Origin: Haemaphysalis longicornis
Lineage: Eukaryota > Arthropoda > Arachnida > Ixodida > Ixodidae
Length of the DNA: 64,000 nucleotides
NCBI GenBank assembly: GCA_013339765.2
Contig: CM023448.1
Location: forward strand, 196,394,409-196,458,408
Direction: 5' to 3'
This document shows positions 23,853 through 36,289 of the stretch, piece after piece; position 1 is the first letter of the stretch; each line of letters starts with the position of its first letter. The notes beneath the pieces were generated by a model, which saw only the letters and a program-made list of their open reading frames with translations, was not told the origin of the DNA and did not search any database. Position numbers and translations under genes: made by a program.

Positions 23853-26800
23853 CTGAAAATACTCGGCAAACTGGCAATCTCTCTTAACTAAAAAAAGTTG
23901 GAGCATGTGTACTGCATATTTCACTCCCAAAGTTGTTTTAATATTCTGCCGTTTAAAGGCGACTGTTCTCAGTGATTTTTTTATATCATTGCGCGTAAAA
24001 CTGGTAGCCCTCTAAAATTGGCTTTAAATTTGACACTTGTACATGGACTGCACTACCAGTATATATTGGTACGGTGGAGGCATTCTTCGCCTTCCTAAAA
24101 CTTAAGTAAACAAGAGACCTGTAGCGTCAAACCTCAACACACAGGGAATGTGATGCATTCTGCATCCAACGTATATTAAGAGAGAAAGGCTCAACGTGCC
24201 ATTATACAGGTGTAATCGGTATATTTTCCTGCGATGTTTCCTGGACGTGGATCAATTGGCAAAGCAAACACAGACTACCAACCCTTTTATACTGTTGTAG
24301 GTAACCTTAGTAAAATAACAGAAAACGGTATAATTGCAACAAAACTTTTCGTTCTTCAGAACCCTAAGAGCACTCTAAATAATTTCATATTTAAATGGTT
24401 TTATTTTCATACAACGCACGCCTTTTTCTCTCATGCCCCATTTTAACCAGTGATATTATCGTATTGTCCCGCTTACAGTCCACAGCTAGAGTTAAAAATC
24501 TGAAAGGCAAAGTCTACGGATGCTGCGTACACCACAACTGGGGCACCTCTAGGACAGCTTTGCGGTATTCTGCGTTTAGATGCAGGGTTTGCGAAGCACC
24601 ATTTCGCCCTCATCCGGTCTTTGCCAGCAATTTTTCGACCGTTAAGTGTTCTCGACGTCGCAAGGCATTTTTTCGTCCAGATCTCTTTTTCTCTTTATAA
24701 TGCCGACGCTCCAAATTCTTTGCTTCCTGGCTGAATCATCGGGCAGCTATACGCCACATTCAAGAGCACTCGTCTGTACCGAAGGCAGTGGCCGACCATT
24801 AAAGCATTGTATGGTACGCGGAAACAAATGGGCACCCATAAAATATGGACGTATTCTTGAATCGCCCATGCATGCACATGAGACGATGATGGTCTTTCTG
24901 ATGAATGGGAGTGCAAGCTGCAGAGCCTCAAAATGGTTGCCCCGTATAGTGTGTTTGAAGCCCACCACCGCAATTGGGCTTAAGATATACGCATGAAGTA
25001 TTCATGCGTATCATTGTGGCTATTCTGATCTGCAATGCTATTGAAAGGCGCGGGTACGGGACGACTGCTAAAAACTAGTAATTTTAAGTGTTTCTTCAAT
25101 ACTGCACTCCGACATTTGTACAGCCAAAGCAAGACGTGTTTTTGTCACTCACGCAGCGCTCTCGTTATAATATTGTCTTAGACAACTGCATGGGACCTGA
25201 ATGAAATGTTTCGCAATTTAGCCTTTAGAGCTCACGTACAAGTCTGTGATATCATACATTTAAGCCTACATTTGTGAATGATTTTGGTATGAATCAATGT
25301 CAACGATCTGATGTGCTAGTTCTATTGCGAAAATTATACAAATGAATTGAAATCCCTGTAGGGTTGTGGGTCGTGCCAGAGAGTTAAGGGTAGCAGAAAA
25401 AGTGTTGATAATGGGTACCATTTCCACGTCCTACTCCGCGATTTCTGAAGTAAGGGCCCGTTTAGAAACCTAGCAAAACATTTTTATGAGGGTGATATTT
25501 CGCCACCACCATGTTAGCTTAAAACCTACTCAGTGGGAATTTCGTACCAATCACAAGGGCTAGAGTGCAACCAAGGTTTAAAATTTGCTGCCAGTGGCGT
25601 GACACACCATGACTTATATTTTTATAAGCCTAGAACGATCACCTTTCAGTCGACATATTGAACACAAAGCAAGATTGCACCTTTAAAGCTCAGTGCGAAA
25701 GTAAACTTGGCAGAATACTAAAGAATCCCAAATTAGTTGGAAAGTAGCGCGATGTCTCAACCTACTGGACATATTGGGTCTAAGAACAAGTCTGCATAAA
25801 AACTGGGACTTCGCTTTTTATTAGAACTCGCTAAATTTGAGGGTGATAAAATATATTTCACGGGAAACTCTGCACTCGTTCCCGACGTCGTCCCCGCGGG
25901 TGATCAGAAGATGTGTGGTCTGGTGAAGAATGCAACGATGAGGAGCGATTAGGCTTTCAATGGAAGGGTCGTGCATATTTCCTAATGTTTTCTGACAACA
26001 ATGTTAAAAACGAATTCCCGGAACTAGAGATATTTTATTCTCTAAATAATGGTTCAATGTTTATATATTTAATCAAGAAAAGTTTTTTCTTCTCCGCTTA
26101 TAAGGTTTCCCAGTTGAAGACGTAACGAAAATTCACTGTGAGCGCATTGTCATTATTATTGATGCAAACACCTACCAGTATCGATTCATTCTCCTCTAAC
26201 CGCGTTACAGAAATGCGTGCTCATTGGAGCCACTGGTTGCACCTATTTTAAACCCCACCACAGATGTATTTACAAGACAACAACAACTAGTCACATTGGA
26301 ATTTTCGTAAGTTAGCGCGAGAAAGATGGGTGCTATGCACATATATGTGACACACAAAACACACGACACACATAACCTCGAATGACCACGCTTTAGGTGT
26401 TTTAGCGTTTCCCAATAGTGATCACGCATTCGCGCAGTGTCTGGGCAGATGTGGCCACTAATGCCTCGCCACATACGTATGTCACTTTGTGGTTTCCTTT
26501 CCCATCACAGCTTCTTGGGATTGCACACACCAACATTATATTGCAACTGCTTCATGATTTATAAAGGCTGCGAAACACTTGGCTGATGAATTTCAGAGGA
26601 CTTTGAGGAAGGTGAACATGGCCTGTCGCAAACACAATGCGACTAGGGCCCTAAACATAACATGGCCTCTTTGCATTTTTTTAGTTACAGAAGCAAGCTC
26701 TTCGCCCTAAATAAATTCACGTCATATTAAGGAAAGAAACGACAAGGTCCTCTTTCATATCCAGAGTTCTCAAATAACATTCTTGTTTAAAAGTAAAACT

Positions 26801-28443
26801 GCCGTGCTCAACAGAAAGGACAAGTTTCACGCCGCTTTGCAGTTCCTCCCAGTAACATGCACATGCATTAAATTGTTCGGGTGTTTGGGGCGCTGAATAT
26901 ACGGTATTTGAGAATGTTTGTTGCTAGTATGAACGTTTTACCACCTTTGCTCGTTCAAGATAAGTCAGACTATTTCACTGGGCACGATAAGACAAGAAGA
27001 GCCATGGTCACCATAGGAAGAAATACGAACACCCCACTTTGCTTTCACTGCATTCTCAACCTTCGTCACAGCGACACACGCATTGAAGTGCAGCGAAATG
27101 ACGGGAAATGTGGGAAGACAAGCAATTTACGACATTCAATAAATACGCACAGCGCACAGCGATCAAGTTCTACAATCTAACATCAGAGGAAATTACAAGC
27201 TGTGAAGCAGGAATTGTAAGGTTTTGTTATACACTGCTTCTTTTACATCGCACAACACAGGCGCGGGTCAGAATCACAAAAAACAGGAAATGTCCTGCCT
27301 TTTATCGTAGCATATAAAGCGATGTCAGAATGAGCAAAAGTGGGTACATGTCGAAAAACGAACAGCGGTGATTCAAACAGCATGACAGAGAGATCTGCTG
27401 GTAACACCAAAATATCCATGCGAAGCGCTAACGACACTGGCGCATGCAGGGATGCACCAGAACGCCACAACATTTGTGGTCAGGCCGTCTGGGGCAGACG
27501 TGCACTGAGAATCGGTTCTGTGTCACACGTACACTGGCGTTGGCGACCGGAGGTTGAGGATCGCATATTGTCTGTCCTTAAAGCTCTGTGGCTGCGAAGT
27601 CACCTTGAGATCCCGGAAACCCAACAGCAAGCATTCACCAACTTCGGGCAAGACAACACACACAATACTTCACATAATTTGACATACTTTTGTCTATTTT
27701 TCTTCACGATGTTGTGCACTCTTTCTGAGTTTTCTGGCGCACTCCACAATGTCACTTGTTCACGACGCAAGACAGCATACACAAGCCCTAGCCGTCGTTA
27801 TGAAGTTCACCAAAGGTCCATTTCATGTCCATAGCGGAGCGTGACCGATGTAAAAAGCTGCAGGCTATCAATTCTTGAAAAGAAATGAATACCTGGTAGA
27901 CAAACGTTTCGGCAATTCATCTGTACACTTACTCCAGCCAAGTTAAATGGCTATTCAAAGCGTAAATAGCAGGACGTAACGCTGCATTCTTTCATATTTC
28001 TGCCCATACCCGACGTTCAAGGTTATCCAGGTTCCGGCTTTCCGCCTTGTCATCTGTAGGTGTATCCAACCGGTCCTGCTCCAGACTTTTGTGGTTACGT
28101 TGCTGCGGCGACAGGGCGAAGAACCTAATTACAATATCGAAAACGTCACTCCTTCGGGAACTAGAGCAGAGGTTTTCTCAGTTCTCGCGCTGCCAGCAGT
28201 TCTTCCCTCTATTCCGCGAACTGCGTCACTCGTCGCCATGGGCAGCAGTTTTCATGCACTATAGCCCCCGCTGCACGCACCAGCACTCCTTGTAGGTGAT
28301 TCTGGTAAAACGAACAATGACGCGCGTATTTCGGACGTTACGTATAAGGAGACCGTAGAGCTCTTTTAGAAGCCCGACGCTGGTGGGCGGGAGCTGGCGA
28401 CTGTCACGCTGGGGCCAATTTGTAGCGCCTGCGCGGTGTCCTT
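23853..28443. other. Intergenic DNA between the two host genes
   Basis: No transposon is recognised here, which is unusual for this window. A minus-strand frame at 24747-24968 (for example NHFEALQLALPFIRKTIIVS) reads like protein but has no clear splice borders. If the 300-residue gene has 5' exons or a promoter they should be in this stretch, as should the 3' UTR of the GPCR (below 28444). Confidence 0.4.
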
Positions 28444-28845
28444 TTAGACAAGCTGGTGGCTCGTGTCGACCAGGGCGTTCTTGCTCGTGCCGCACTTACT
28501 CGCTGGAGCGACGAAAGTGCTGCGGTTGAGACGCACCGATCCGCCACCGACGACGCTCGAGTATGTTCCGGCCACGGTACGCTCGGTTCCTGTGCGGCTG
28601 TCTCGCGAACCCCGGGCGGCGCCACAGCTCAGCATGCGCTTGAAGGCGCGTCGGAACTTTATGGACATGGCGTTGTACAGGATCGGGTTGATGGCGCTGT
28701 TGATGAAGATCATGGTCTTGCAAAACATGAGGTACCACAGCTCCATGTAGCGTTTCTCTGCGAACGAGTTGTAGACGAGCAGCACGCGATACGGCAGCCA
28801 GAGGGTGGCGAACACGGCCACCACCACGAACAGCATCTTCACCAC
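28444..28845 (-). CDS. Neuropeptide GPCR, last coding exon (TRH-receptor-like)
   Basis: The exon starts at 28845 after the acceptor CTGGTGCTCGCAG and reads V-V-K-M..., ending in TAA at 28446-28444; 133 codons. TM6 lies at about residues 3-24 with LWLPYR (family motif F/W-x-P-Y). TM7 is about residues 44-62 with NSAINPILYN (the NPxxY motif of rhodopsin-class GPCRs). Helix 8 (KFRRAFKRMLSCG) has a likely palmitoylated Cys, and a Ser/Thr/Gly-rich tail of about 55 residues follows. The TM6-TM7 order, NSF after TM6 and NSAINP closely resemble thyrotropin-releasing-hormone receptors and their protostome counterparts. It should be a plasma-membrane receptor coupling a peptide ligand to G proteins. 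TM1-TM5 are not in the window, so this is a partial gene. Another peptide receptor of the same branch is possible. Confidence 0.85.
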   Translation of the reverse strand: MVKMLFVVVAVFATLWLPYRVLLVYNSFAEKRYMELWYLMFCKTMIFINSAINPILYNAMSIKFRRAFKRMLSCGAARGSRDSRTGTERTVAGTYSSVVGGGSVRLNRSTFVAPASKCGTSKNALVDTSHQLV

Positions 28846-29533
28846 CTGCGAGCACCAGAAGAAAAGAAGAGCGCCATGTTGTGAGTAAGGATTGTGTTTT
28901 TTGGAAACATTTGTTCGGGATATTCTGCTGACAAAAGCGGCATTTGTTTTGTCTCAGTAAATTCGGCATCCATAGACTCCTGTTCTATAACAGCATTCGT
29001 TTTAGAGCATTTTCAGCTTCATAGGGACTGCAAATTGCTCACATGGGCTCACTGGCACAAGCGTGTGCACATGCGGGGCAGCGGGGCCACCAAACTTCCC
29101 CCTTTCCCCTAATCACTCAACGGGGGGTTGCGTCATGTTTGCCTCATAAATTTATTCAGGCGAACCAGACACCGTCATCGTTTAAAGCACACGGTGATGG
29201 CCATGCGGGTTTCCGACAATAAAGCGACTAAGGACCCCTTATGTCGCATTCCAAGAACTGTATACAGTGGACACGCGCTACCCGAAACTCGCATAAACGA
29301 AAACGTCTCTTATACGAAACCACGCGAAAAAATTAGTACCCTTCCACTTTGTGAAGAAGGATGACCTGCGAAGCTGGACGCAGCCCACGGAGTGCGCGAA
29401 AGAAAACAGGTTTTTTCGTAATTTGCGATTCAGCATACTTTGTAGCCAATTCACTGAATGAAACTTGGACCCGAGGGACAGTCTCGCGCACAAACTGGGA
29501 GCTGTCTATTTTACTTCCGCTTCGTAGGTATCT
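28846..29533. other. Start of the GPCR intron, no repeat recognised
   Basis: Immediately upstream (minus strand) of the TM6 exon. The acceptor has a pyrimidine-rich TTCTTTTCTTCTGG tract. Nothing else is recognised. Confidence 0.45.
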
Positions 29534-29950
29534 TACTGTTTGTGTAACACACCCCAACCCAAACCGGTCGATCCCTGTGAGCACACCGGACAACCCGCGT
29601 TGGGCCGTTTGACTTCCACGTTTAAACCTCCCGCTAGCACAACGGACATGTCATCAGTAAGGGCATGACACCTATAGCTTCACGTGCACGCCCTAACCCC
29701 CTTCGACCCTGCACGCCGACGACCGGTTATGTGCGCGGGCTTTGAAGAGAAAGAAACCGTAGAAAATGTCGCTCTAAAAGCCCATTAAGTTGAACACATA
29801 ATATTGCCCCACGTCGGCGTTCCACGCCGGCAAGTTGGCACTGTTCCGGGAGGGATTCGGAGCTACTCGAGGAGCTGGAACTAGTAGACACAACGGCGGC
29901 AGCAGCGGCTTCCTATTGTTTTTGCGCCTATTCGCGCTTCTGTTCGGGCC
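29534..29950 (+). repeat. Tandem duplication, copy 1
   Basis: Shares ordered blocks with 30091-30475: TACTGT(T/C)TGTGTAACACACC, AGCACAACGGACAT, GAAAATGTC and ATTCGCGCTT. Offsets shrink from 557 at the start to 528 at the end, so indels have accumulated. Sequence between blocks is strongly diverged, so the duplication is old, or these are two insertions of one repeat. Confidence 0.6.
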
Positions 29951-30090
29951 GACGCTTCTTCCATTCCCGCTCTTCCTCCAAGCGAACGACACGCGTCCGT
30001 CCCATAGCGAGTTAAAGCTGGAAGGTATCGAGCTTTATCCCATCGGATATACATGAGATTGTCCGTTTCCCTCCCCCGTCATAGAAATTT

Positions 30091-30475
30091 TACTGTCTGT
30101 GTAACACACCGATTGCGGAGGACAGCTCGCAGGACGCATTGAGCCATGAGACTTTCTCGTTTAAATCTCGAACCAGCACAACGGACATTATCGGCAGCCG
30201 CATGGAACCCAGCTGTGCGTGTACGCCCCACTTCTGCCCCCCCCCCGCCACCCGTGCACGCACAAACCGGCAACCGATGATGGGCGCACGAAATACACTA
30301 GCGAAAATGTCTCTCGGAAAGCCTTTCAAGTTAAAGAAGAATTATGGGTTCCCGCCGGCGTTCTAACTGGGCACGTGGCTCTTCAATTCACACCTACTCG
30401 GCGAAGTAGAATTTGAGGCGCCCACGGCGGCGGCGGCTTTCGGTGATTTTTACGCCCATTCGCGCTTGTGTGTTC
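30091..30475 (+). repeat. Tandem duplication, copy 2
   Basis: Direct-orientation partner of 29534-29950. It contains a poly-C run near 30240 that is lacking in copy 1. Confidence 0.6.
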
Positions 30476-30827
30476 TCCGCAAGCATCTGCTAACGGCGCT
30501 ACGGCCGCTCTCAGCCGACTGCGCAACTTGTGAAAGAGGCATTGGTGGCGGCGAAGGGAATACCGTTGGGATAACTTTTATGAAAGTTGGGTCGGCGGGT
30601 GCGAGCAAAAGCCCCGGAGCGGCCCCGAGCAAATCGGCTTCACTGGAATGAAAACAAGGGAGACTTGGGGGGTTAGATATATACTTCTTCGCAATAAAAA
30701 AATAAATTGGTTTGCAAAAAATCAGGCCTAAGTTGTGCTCGACAATTTTAACACTGTTTTGGGGGCAACATTGATCAACGAAACCGAAACTGGGCGCCAT
30801 ATCGTCTTTGTTACTGTGGCTATACAC
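30476..30827. other. Unassigned DNA
   Basis: A 138-codon minus-strand frame overlaps this stretch and the LINE fragment that follows. I see no domain in it and do not call it. Confidence 0.35.
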
Positions 30828-31520
30828 AATCCACTCCGATCCGATGGTCGCGCCGCGCTGTTCCACGCATCATCACGGACTCCACAAGAGCCATTAGAAA
30901 GCTAATTTGTGGCTGCATTCCCACAGAATCCAGGAAGATCCTATCAGCCGAACCCAATGATAGACATAGAATAGTATGGAGCCCAGCACTGGAACACCTT
31001 AAAGGAAACGAGAGAGCCGACTCCTTCGCCTGGCAAATCAACAGCCGCAGGGAAACGGACCACTCTTACACCCACCCCCCTTCATGTCGCTTAATTTAAG
31101 GCTTTTCATACAAAGACAAGCTAGAAAGACCATGCCCCAATCACATCAGGTGGTAGATGCCGAAGAAGCAAGAAATCCAGGCTGTCCCTCATGTTCCCAG
31201 ACAGATATAACGAAGACTGCTAAAATGCAAATTAACAGCAGGCTTCATTTTCTTGCCATCCTCAGTTTTTTTTTTTGCCTGTAAAAAAAAAAAGTCTGGA
31301 ACTACCCTATATTTAGGCAACAGAACACCTACCAAACCTCTAGAGAGTCGTGGGATTTAGCCCTTTAGCTCGGACCTTTTGACACAGCGCGAGCTGCTAG
31401 AGAGAGCCAAGGTGGAAGACTTTGCTACTGGAGTCCTGGGAATAGGATTTCACCTATAACTCTTTCCACATTACCTTCTCCCTATTTTGAAATAAAGTTT
31501 ACTCTCTCTCTCTCTATCTC
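30828..31520 (+). pseudogene. LINE ORF2 3' fragment with RNase H end and (CT)n tail
   Basis: The frame around 31001 reads KGNERADSFA, the GNE-R-AD block near the end of retroelement RNase H domains. The rest of the frame is broken by stops. The element ends GAAATAAAGTTTAC followed by (CT)n at 31500-31517, a LINE-type 3' end with a simple-repeat tail. Confidence 0.65.
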
Positions 31521-31652
31521 GCTACAGCCGCGTACTTTTGTTGTTTACGCCCATTTGTACGTTGTTTAAATCCGGCATTGGCCCGTCGCTTTTTAAGTGC
31601 GTTTGAGTGCTTGACTCTCAACGTGCGTGCAATATGGAAGGAACAGCGGTAC

Positions 31653-31846
31653 TTGGATTGGATTTGATTGGATTGGCTACACTGGCCGAGGTTGACCAGT
31701 GTCGCGTAGCTCCTGGAGAGCCGTGCTGCGCAAGCGCGAGGACTGGATTGGATTGCATTGCATTGAATTGGCTTGGCTTGGCTTGGATTGGATTGGCTTG
31801 GATTGGATTGGATTGACTTTGCATTGGATTGGATTTGGATTGGGTG
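31653..31846 (+). repeat. Degenerate (GATTG)n pentanucleotide repeat
   Basis: GGATTG/GGCTTG pentamers in two blocks (31653-31676 and 31741-31846), separated by a 64-bp non-repeat insert. Open frames read through it are artefacts. Confidence 0.85.
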
Positions 31847-32635
31847 ATAACCAGCAGTAAGCATGATAATCAGCTAATGCTAGACAACCAGGAAAGCTAA
31901 GAATAACAAGCTGAACCTTCGCTCACGCTGCGTATATCCTGGCATAGCCGCTTGCCTTTCGAAGCCTCTGGGTTACGCCGCGGCGAAGGGAGCGTGACAG
32001 GCTACACCGTAACGCCGTGGCGATATGCTTGGTTCCAGCGAGCGAGCTAGGACGACAAGGCGAGCGCCTAAAGTGCTGTGCACTTAAAAAGAAGCAGCCG
32101 TTTTCTGTTTTCGACAATACCGCGTATGTCACGTGCCGTGGCGAGCATAAAAAGCCGCGTGAAAAGATAAGACACTTAAAAACTGTCAAATTATTAATTA
32201 CTTTTGCTTTTAAGTAAGTACAAATTGTAGAAGTAATGCACAGGTAAGAACAAGTTTCTTTTATTTATTGTTATTTTAATTTACTGGAAATTAGCGTGAG
32301 TATAGGCTGCGAATTGGCGCCTCGTAAGAAAAACCGTGCGCACGCCTACCCGCATACGTGACACAAACCAGCACGTGAAACTGAAACATTATTGCCGTAT
32401 ACATCATGAGGGAAATTTCTTGCACGCACGCCTGCGCAGGTGGTGACCGTAGCGTCATTTTTTATATTTTTCACCTCAGGGAAGCTTTCACTCCTTGTGC
32501 AGTCTACTAGGAACAAAAGCAACTGAAGTGCTGAATCGAAGACGCATTTTCGTTTAAAGGCGACGCAGAACAAAATTGACCGCGTATTTGCTCATTTCGC
32601 TGCAAAGATAGTCAAAAAGCGATCGTAGCTACGAT

Positions 32636-32665
32636 CTAACCTAACCTAACCTAACCTAACCTAAC
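32636..32665. repeat. Interstitial telomere-type repeat (TTAGG)6
   Basis: Six exact CTAAC units, equal to TTAGG on the minus strand, the arthropod telomere pentamer. It lies inside ordinary DNA with no subtelomeric features. Confidence 0.9.
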
Positions 32666-33470
32666 ACTAGTCTGCCGCCCCTGACACTTAAATACATCTC
32701 TTCTGTTTCCCGCCAACCTCTCACGCTCTCCCCCTCGTCCCACTCTTCCAACGATAAACACGGTAAAAGGTGTGTTCAAGTCAATTCAATTTTACCACGC
32801 TCCATGTTCGCACGCCATCTACTAGGACTTTTAGTTACTGTTGGACATCTTGGAATGCCTCCATGCAAGTAAATGCCTCCCTTCGCTTTCCCGCTCACCT
32901 CTCATGTTGTTCCTCTTGCGTCGCGCTCCTCCCAAGGTAAAGACGCCAAAGGTTTGCTTAAATCATTTTAAATTTCCCGCGTTCCACTGCTCCAAACCGG
33001 GTGTCTCGATGCGAACGCTGCCGTACGGCGAAGACGCGCGTTAATCGAGGCGCCCTACTTCAACGTTTATAGAACCGCGTTTCCCTACTCCACGTGCGTT
33101 GCAAGCAGAAAGTGGAACCTATCTAGTGGAACCTTGCGTAACTGTTGCCGGTTGATTTCTTAAAGTAGCGCCAGAAGCTATAGTGGCGCGGGCGACAGCA
33201 GGCGACGGCGGAGTGAATTCTTTTTCTGCAGTTTATGAAGTATTTAATTTCGCAAAAGTCAAGCATGTTTGATTTTTTTATAAAGGAACACTGCAAATAT
33301 CACTTCTGTATTGATTTGTTGTCTCATATTTCCGTAATGTCTTCTTCTTCTTCAACAATGTTGACGAGTATGAACATTACGCCGGACATAGACGGGTAGA
33401 TTTAGCTGTGACTATATAAGACTATTGCGCCGGCATTGTTTTGCTTTGGTCGGGTGGCTGAATCGAGTCA

Positions 33471-33507
33471 CAGACAGACAGACGGACAGACAGACAGACA
33501 GACAGAC
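33471..33507 (+). repeat. (CAGA)n microsatellite
   Basis: About nine tetramers with one substitution (GACG). Confidence 0.95.
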
Positions 33508-34641
33508 CAAAATGTCTGGGTTTAAGTAGCCCAAGAAAGACTATCGTCTTTAAAAATTTGCATAGCGACGTAGAGGCATGTCCACCGTCACGCGCCAAAC
33601 CGCGGGTGCGCGGCTGAAGTAGGAGTCCGTCCCCACTGGAAAGCATGTGACGCGACATGCAATCTTACACGAGCGTCGTTCCTTGGGGTAACGTGATATC
33701 CAGGTGGCAGAGGTGGTGTTCGAACATTGGTTTTGCCTTTCTCGTCACCTTTTGTCAGGGTAGAACGGCAGTTTCTTCCAGGGTGTGCCTGGCGTTTCGA
33801 AAGGGGTAATGGTACCGGCGCTCACGCTTTCGAATATCGCACTTTGCTTAAACTCACACGCCTTATCGGGGCTGGAAGGGAACCAGACTCAAAGCTAGCC
33901 GACCAACAGCGGGAGCTCATAGTAAGGCAAGGAGTAAGGCTGTAGAGGTCAATTTTGACGGGGCTTCTTTTGAAGCCATAAAAGAACGAAGCAAAATACG
34001 CTTTGCGGAGACGCTTTAAAACCTGGGTGAGAAGAAACAAGTGACCAGAGTGCACAGCCGCATGTATCTTAAATCATGGGCTCTCCATGGTGAAGGAGGA
34101 ACAGGCTGACGAAAAAGAACGAGGCAAACGAACAATCGGGGCCTTTAAAAAGGAAGTGAAGGAAGCCGAGTCGGCAATGTGGGCAGACAGGAGGCAAACA
34201 AAAAAGTCGTTAGAGGACCACAAAGCAGCGAAACGACGGATTCATAACATTTTTTTTTTACATCACTAAAGACAGGGTGTTGTTTTCTTGAGACACGACC
34301 TGGCTGCTCCAGAACCGGGACCTGTGCAAACAAATGCCCGAACGGGATGAGGGTGGTTGAATATACGGAAAGTATCAAACACACAGCAATAAAATGCCCA
34401 ATTATCCATAGAGCTCATAATTGAAAGGGGGTGGGATCCACCAAACTGAAGCACTGGGTTTAACCTTTACGGAAAGCATTAACTGGTAACAACAATTTTT
34501 TTACATGTTCATGTCCCCTTCCTCTTGCACCCCACTCCGTCCAGGATCTTATTATTTGCTCTCGATCCCCGAAGAGTACCATGTCGGTGACATTATGTCA
34601 GCGGACCAATCGGTTTTTCTCTAAGAAGAACCGTGTTTTAT

Positions 34642-34759
34642 TTCTCTCTCTCTCTCTCTCGGTCTCTCTCTCTCTACCTCTCTCTATCTCACACACACAC
34701 ACGCACACACACATACACGCACCCGCACACGCGCGCAGACACACACATACACGCACCCG

Positions 34760-34826
<67 letters not shown>

Positions 34827-34907
34827 ACACACACACGCACGCACGCACGCACGCGCACGCACACGCGCATGCACACACGCACACACACGCACACGCACAC
34901 GCACACG
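34642..34907 (+). repeat. (CT)n/(CA)n compound microsatellite
   Basis: CT dinucleotides (34642-34690) grade into CA/CG dinucleotides. The central (CA)n stretch and a GCGC core near 34811 are the purest parts. Six-frame open frames here are artefacts of stop-free dinucleotides. Confidence 0.95.
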
Positions 34908-36289
34908 TCAGGGTTTCTGTCAAAGCCGTAAGTCTGCTACCTGATAGTTTTGCTGCATTGAACCGGCAGTGCCTAGTGCCAGTACTGCTTGCAATATAAA
35001 TCCCGACACAACATCTGCATCATTTTTTTGTTTTTAGAACTCCGTTTACCCCAATAAGTTTTCAACCAGACGCGAGGGGTCAAGCTTCAAAATAAGATTC
35101 TGAAGAGATCTTATCCTATCCTTCGCATAAAGCGAAGCAACACCGGCGGCCTTAAATAATTGCTTTTTCAAATACGGGAACCGAGAAAACAAATTGCGAA
35201 AAGGAAATATAGAATTATACAAAATCCTAAGCACGTCACAGTGAGAGTTAGCACAGCACTTCCTTTCGGCAGCAGAAAACTGCTCTGTAAACACATCCTA
35301 ATGGCAACTTTTCATGTCCAAGCCGACATTATATTTTTTATTGATCCCAACCGAATTCGAGATTACGTTCCCATTATAGTTTCTTCTCTTCTTCGCGGGT
35401 TTTCTAATTTATGTTTTTTATTTAATATTTTATCATATGATCTTAGTCACAGAAATAATGCGTTGTAGGGGGAGTTGAGGGAGGGCACATTAATTGCCAA
35501 GTTACCGTTGTCCGCTTTCTTGGAGCTTTCTTAGACTATGGCGGGCTTTTTGTCTGATTTCGTTACGCTAAAAATTAAGTCGTGGCTTGTCATGCGATCA
35601 CTTCTTTTGCCTGTTTCTTTTGTTTCTGATAGACACAACCTGCTACTAGACACCGATGATTTTTTCCTAATCCAGAACCCTTTAAACGCACTCAGAACAG
35701 TCGTGCCCCTGTAGAGGAGCAATTGCCATTACTTTTCTGTCCTCCTGTATCTAAAGAAATTCATAGAACCCCACCGAGGGGGTGAGAATTTCAGCGCCTG
35801 CATAATTAATTTAGAGGTAATTGTATACTTTCACACAAAACTTCTACACTTCCACAAACGTGCGTAGTGTTGGGTATAATGTGGACATCCGGGGTCAGGA
35901 GTACACGGTCTGTTCGTGCATCGTACATCACCGGCTGTTCTCCAGGCGATGACAACGCCAATCTCGTAGCCAACGTTGGCTCATCTGGAAGGGAGGAATC
36001 ACTTATCATACAAATGATCAATTGCTACCTACGGGGCCAGTCCCCTCGGTAGACACATCTGTTATGGTAGTTTGCCATTTCCATCTTCTATGATGACACG
36101 TGCCATCACACAGCGCTGAAATGAGTCCATTCCATCTCATAGGAAATTATGATACCGTTGAGGAAGTTCATTTTTGATACAAAAACGTACTTCGTACTTC
36201 GCGACACTCTAATGAGATGATTGAGTCGCATCCGCTGTAAAACTTCTTGAAAACGCAAATGCGAAAGTCTAGTTGGACCTTCTGTCGAT

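Larger units (their letters stand above)
31847..36289. other. Unassigned DNA with simple repeats
   Basis: Apart from the separately listed repeats, no gene is recognised. The plus strand at 33727-34269 has charged, gag/ORF1-like frames (for example KEEQADEKERGKRTIGAFKK from 34090) that may be a retroelement ORF1 relic. A minus-strand frame at 35046-35294 is protein-like (LFKAAGVASLYAKDRIRSLQ) but its borders are weak. Confidence 0.35.

Noticed and set aside
34581..34944. Histidine/threonine- or cysteine/valine-rich proteins
   Set aside because: These are translations of the (CT)n/(CA)n microsatellite.
35046..35294. Minus-strand exon (LFKAAGVASLYAKDRIRSLQ)
   Set aside because: The reading looks protein-like and has a GT downstream, but the acceptor is poor and no partner exon or family was recognised. 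Left as a note only.
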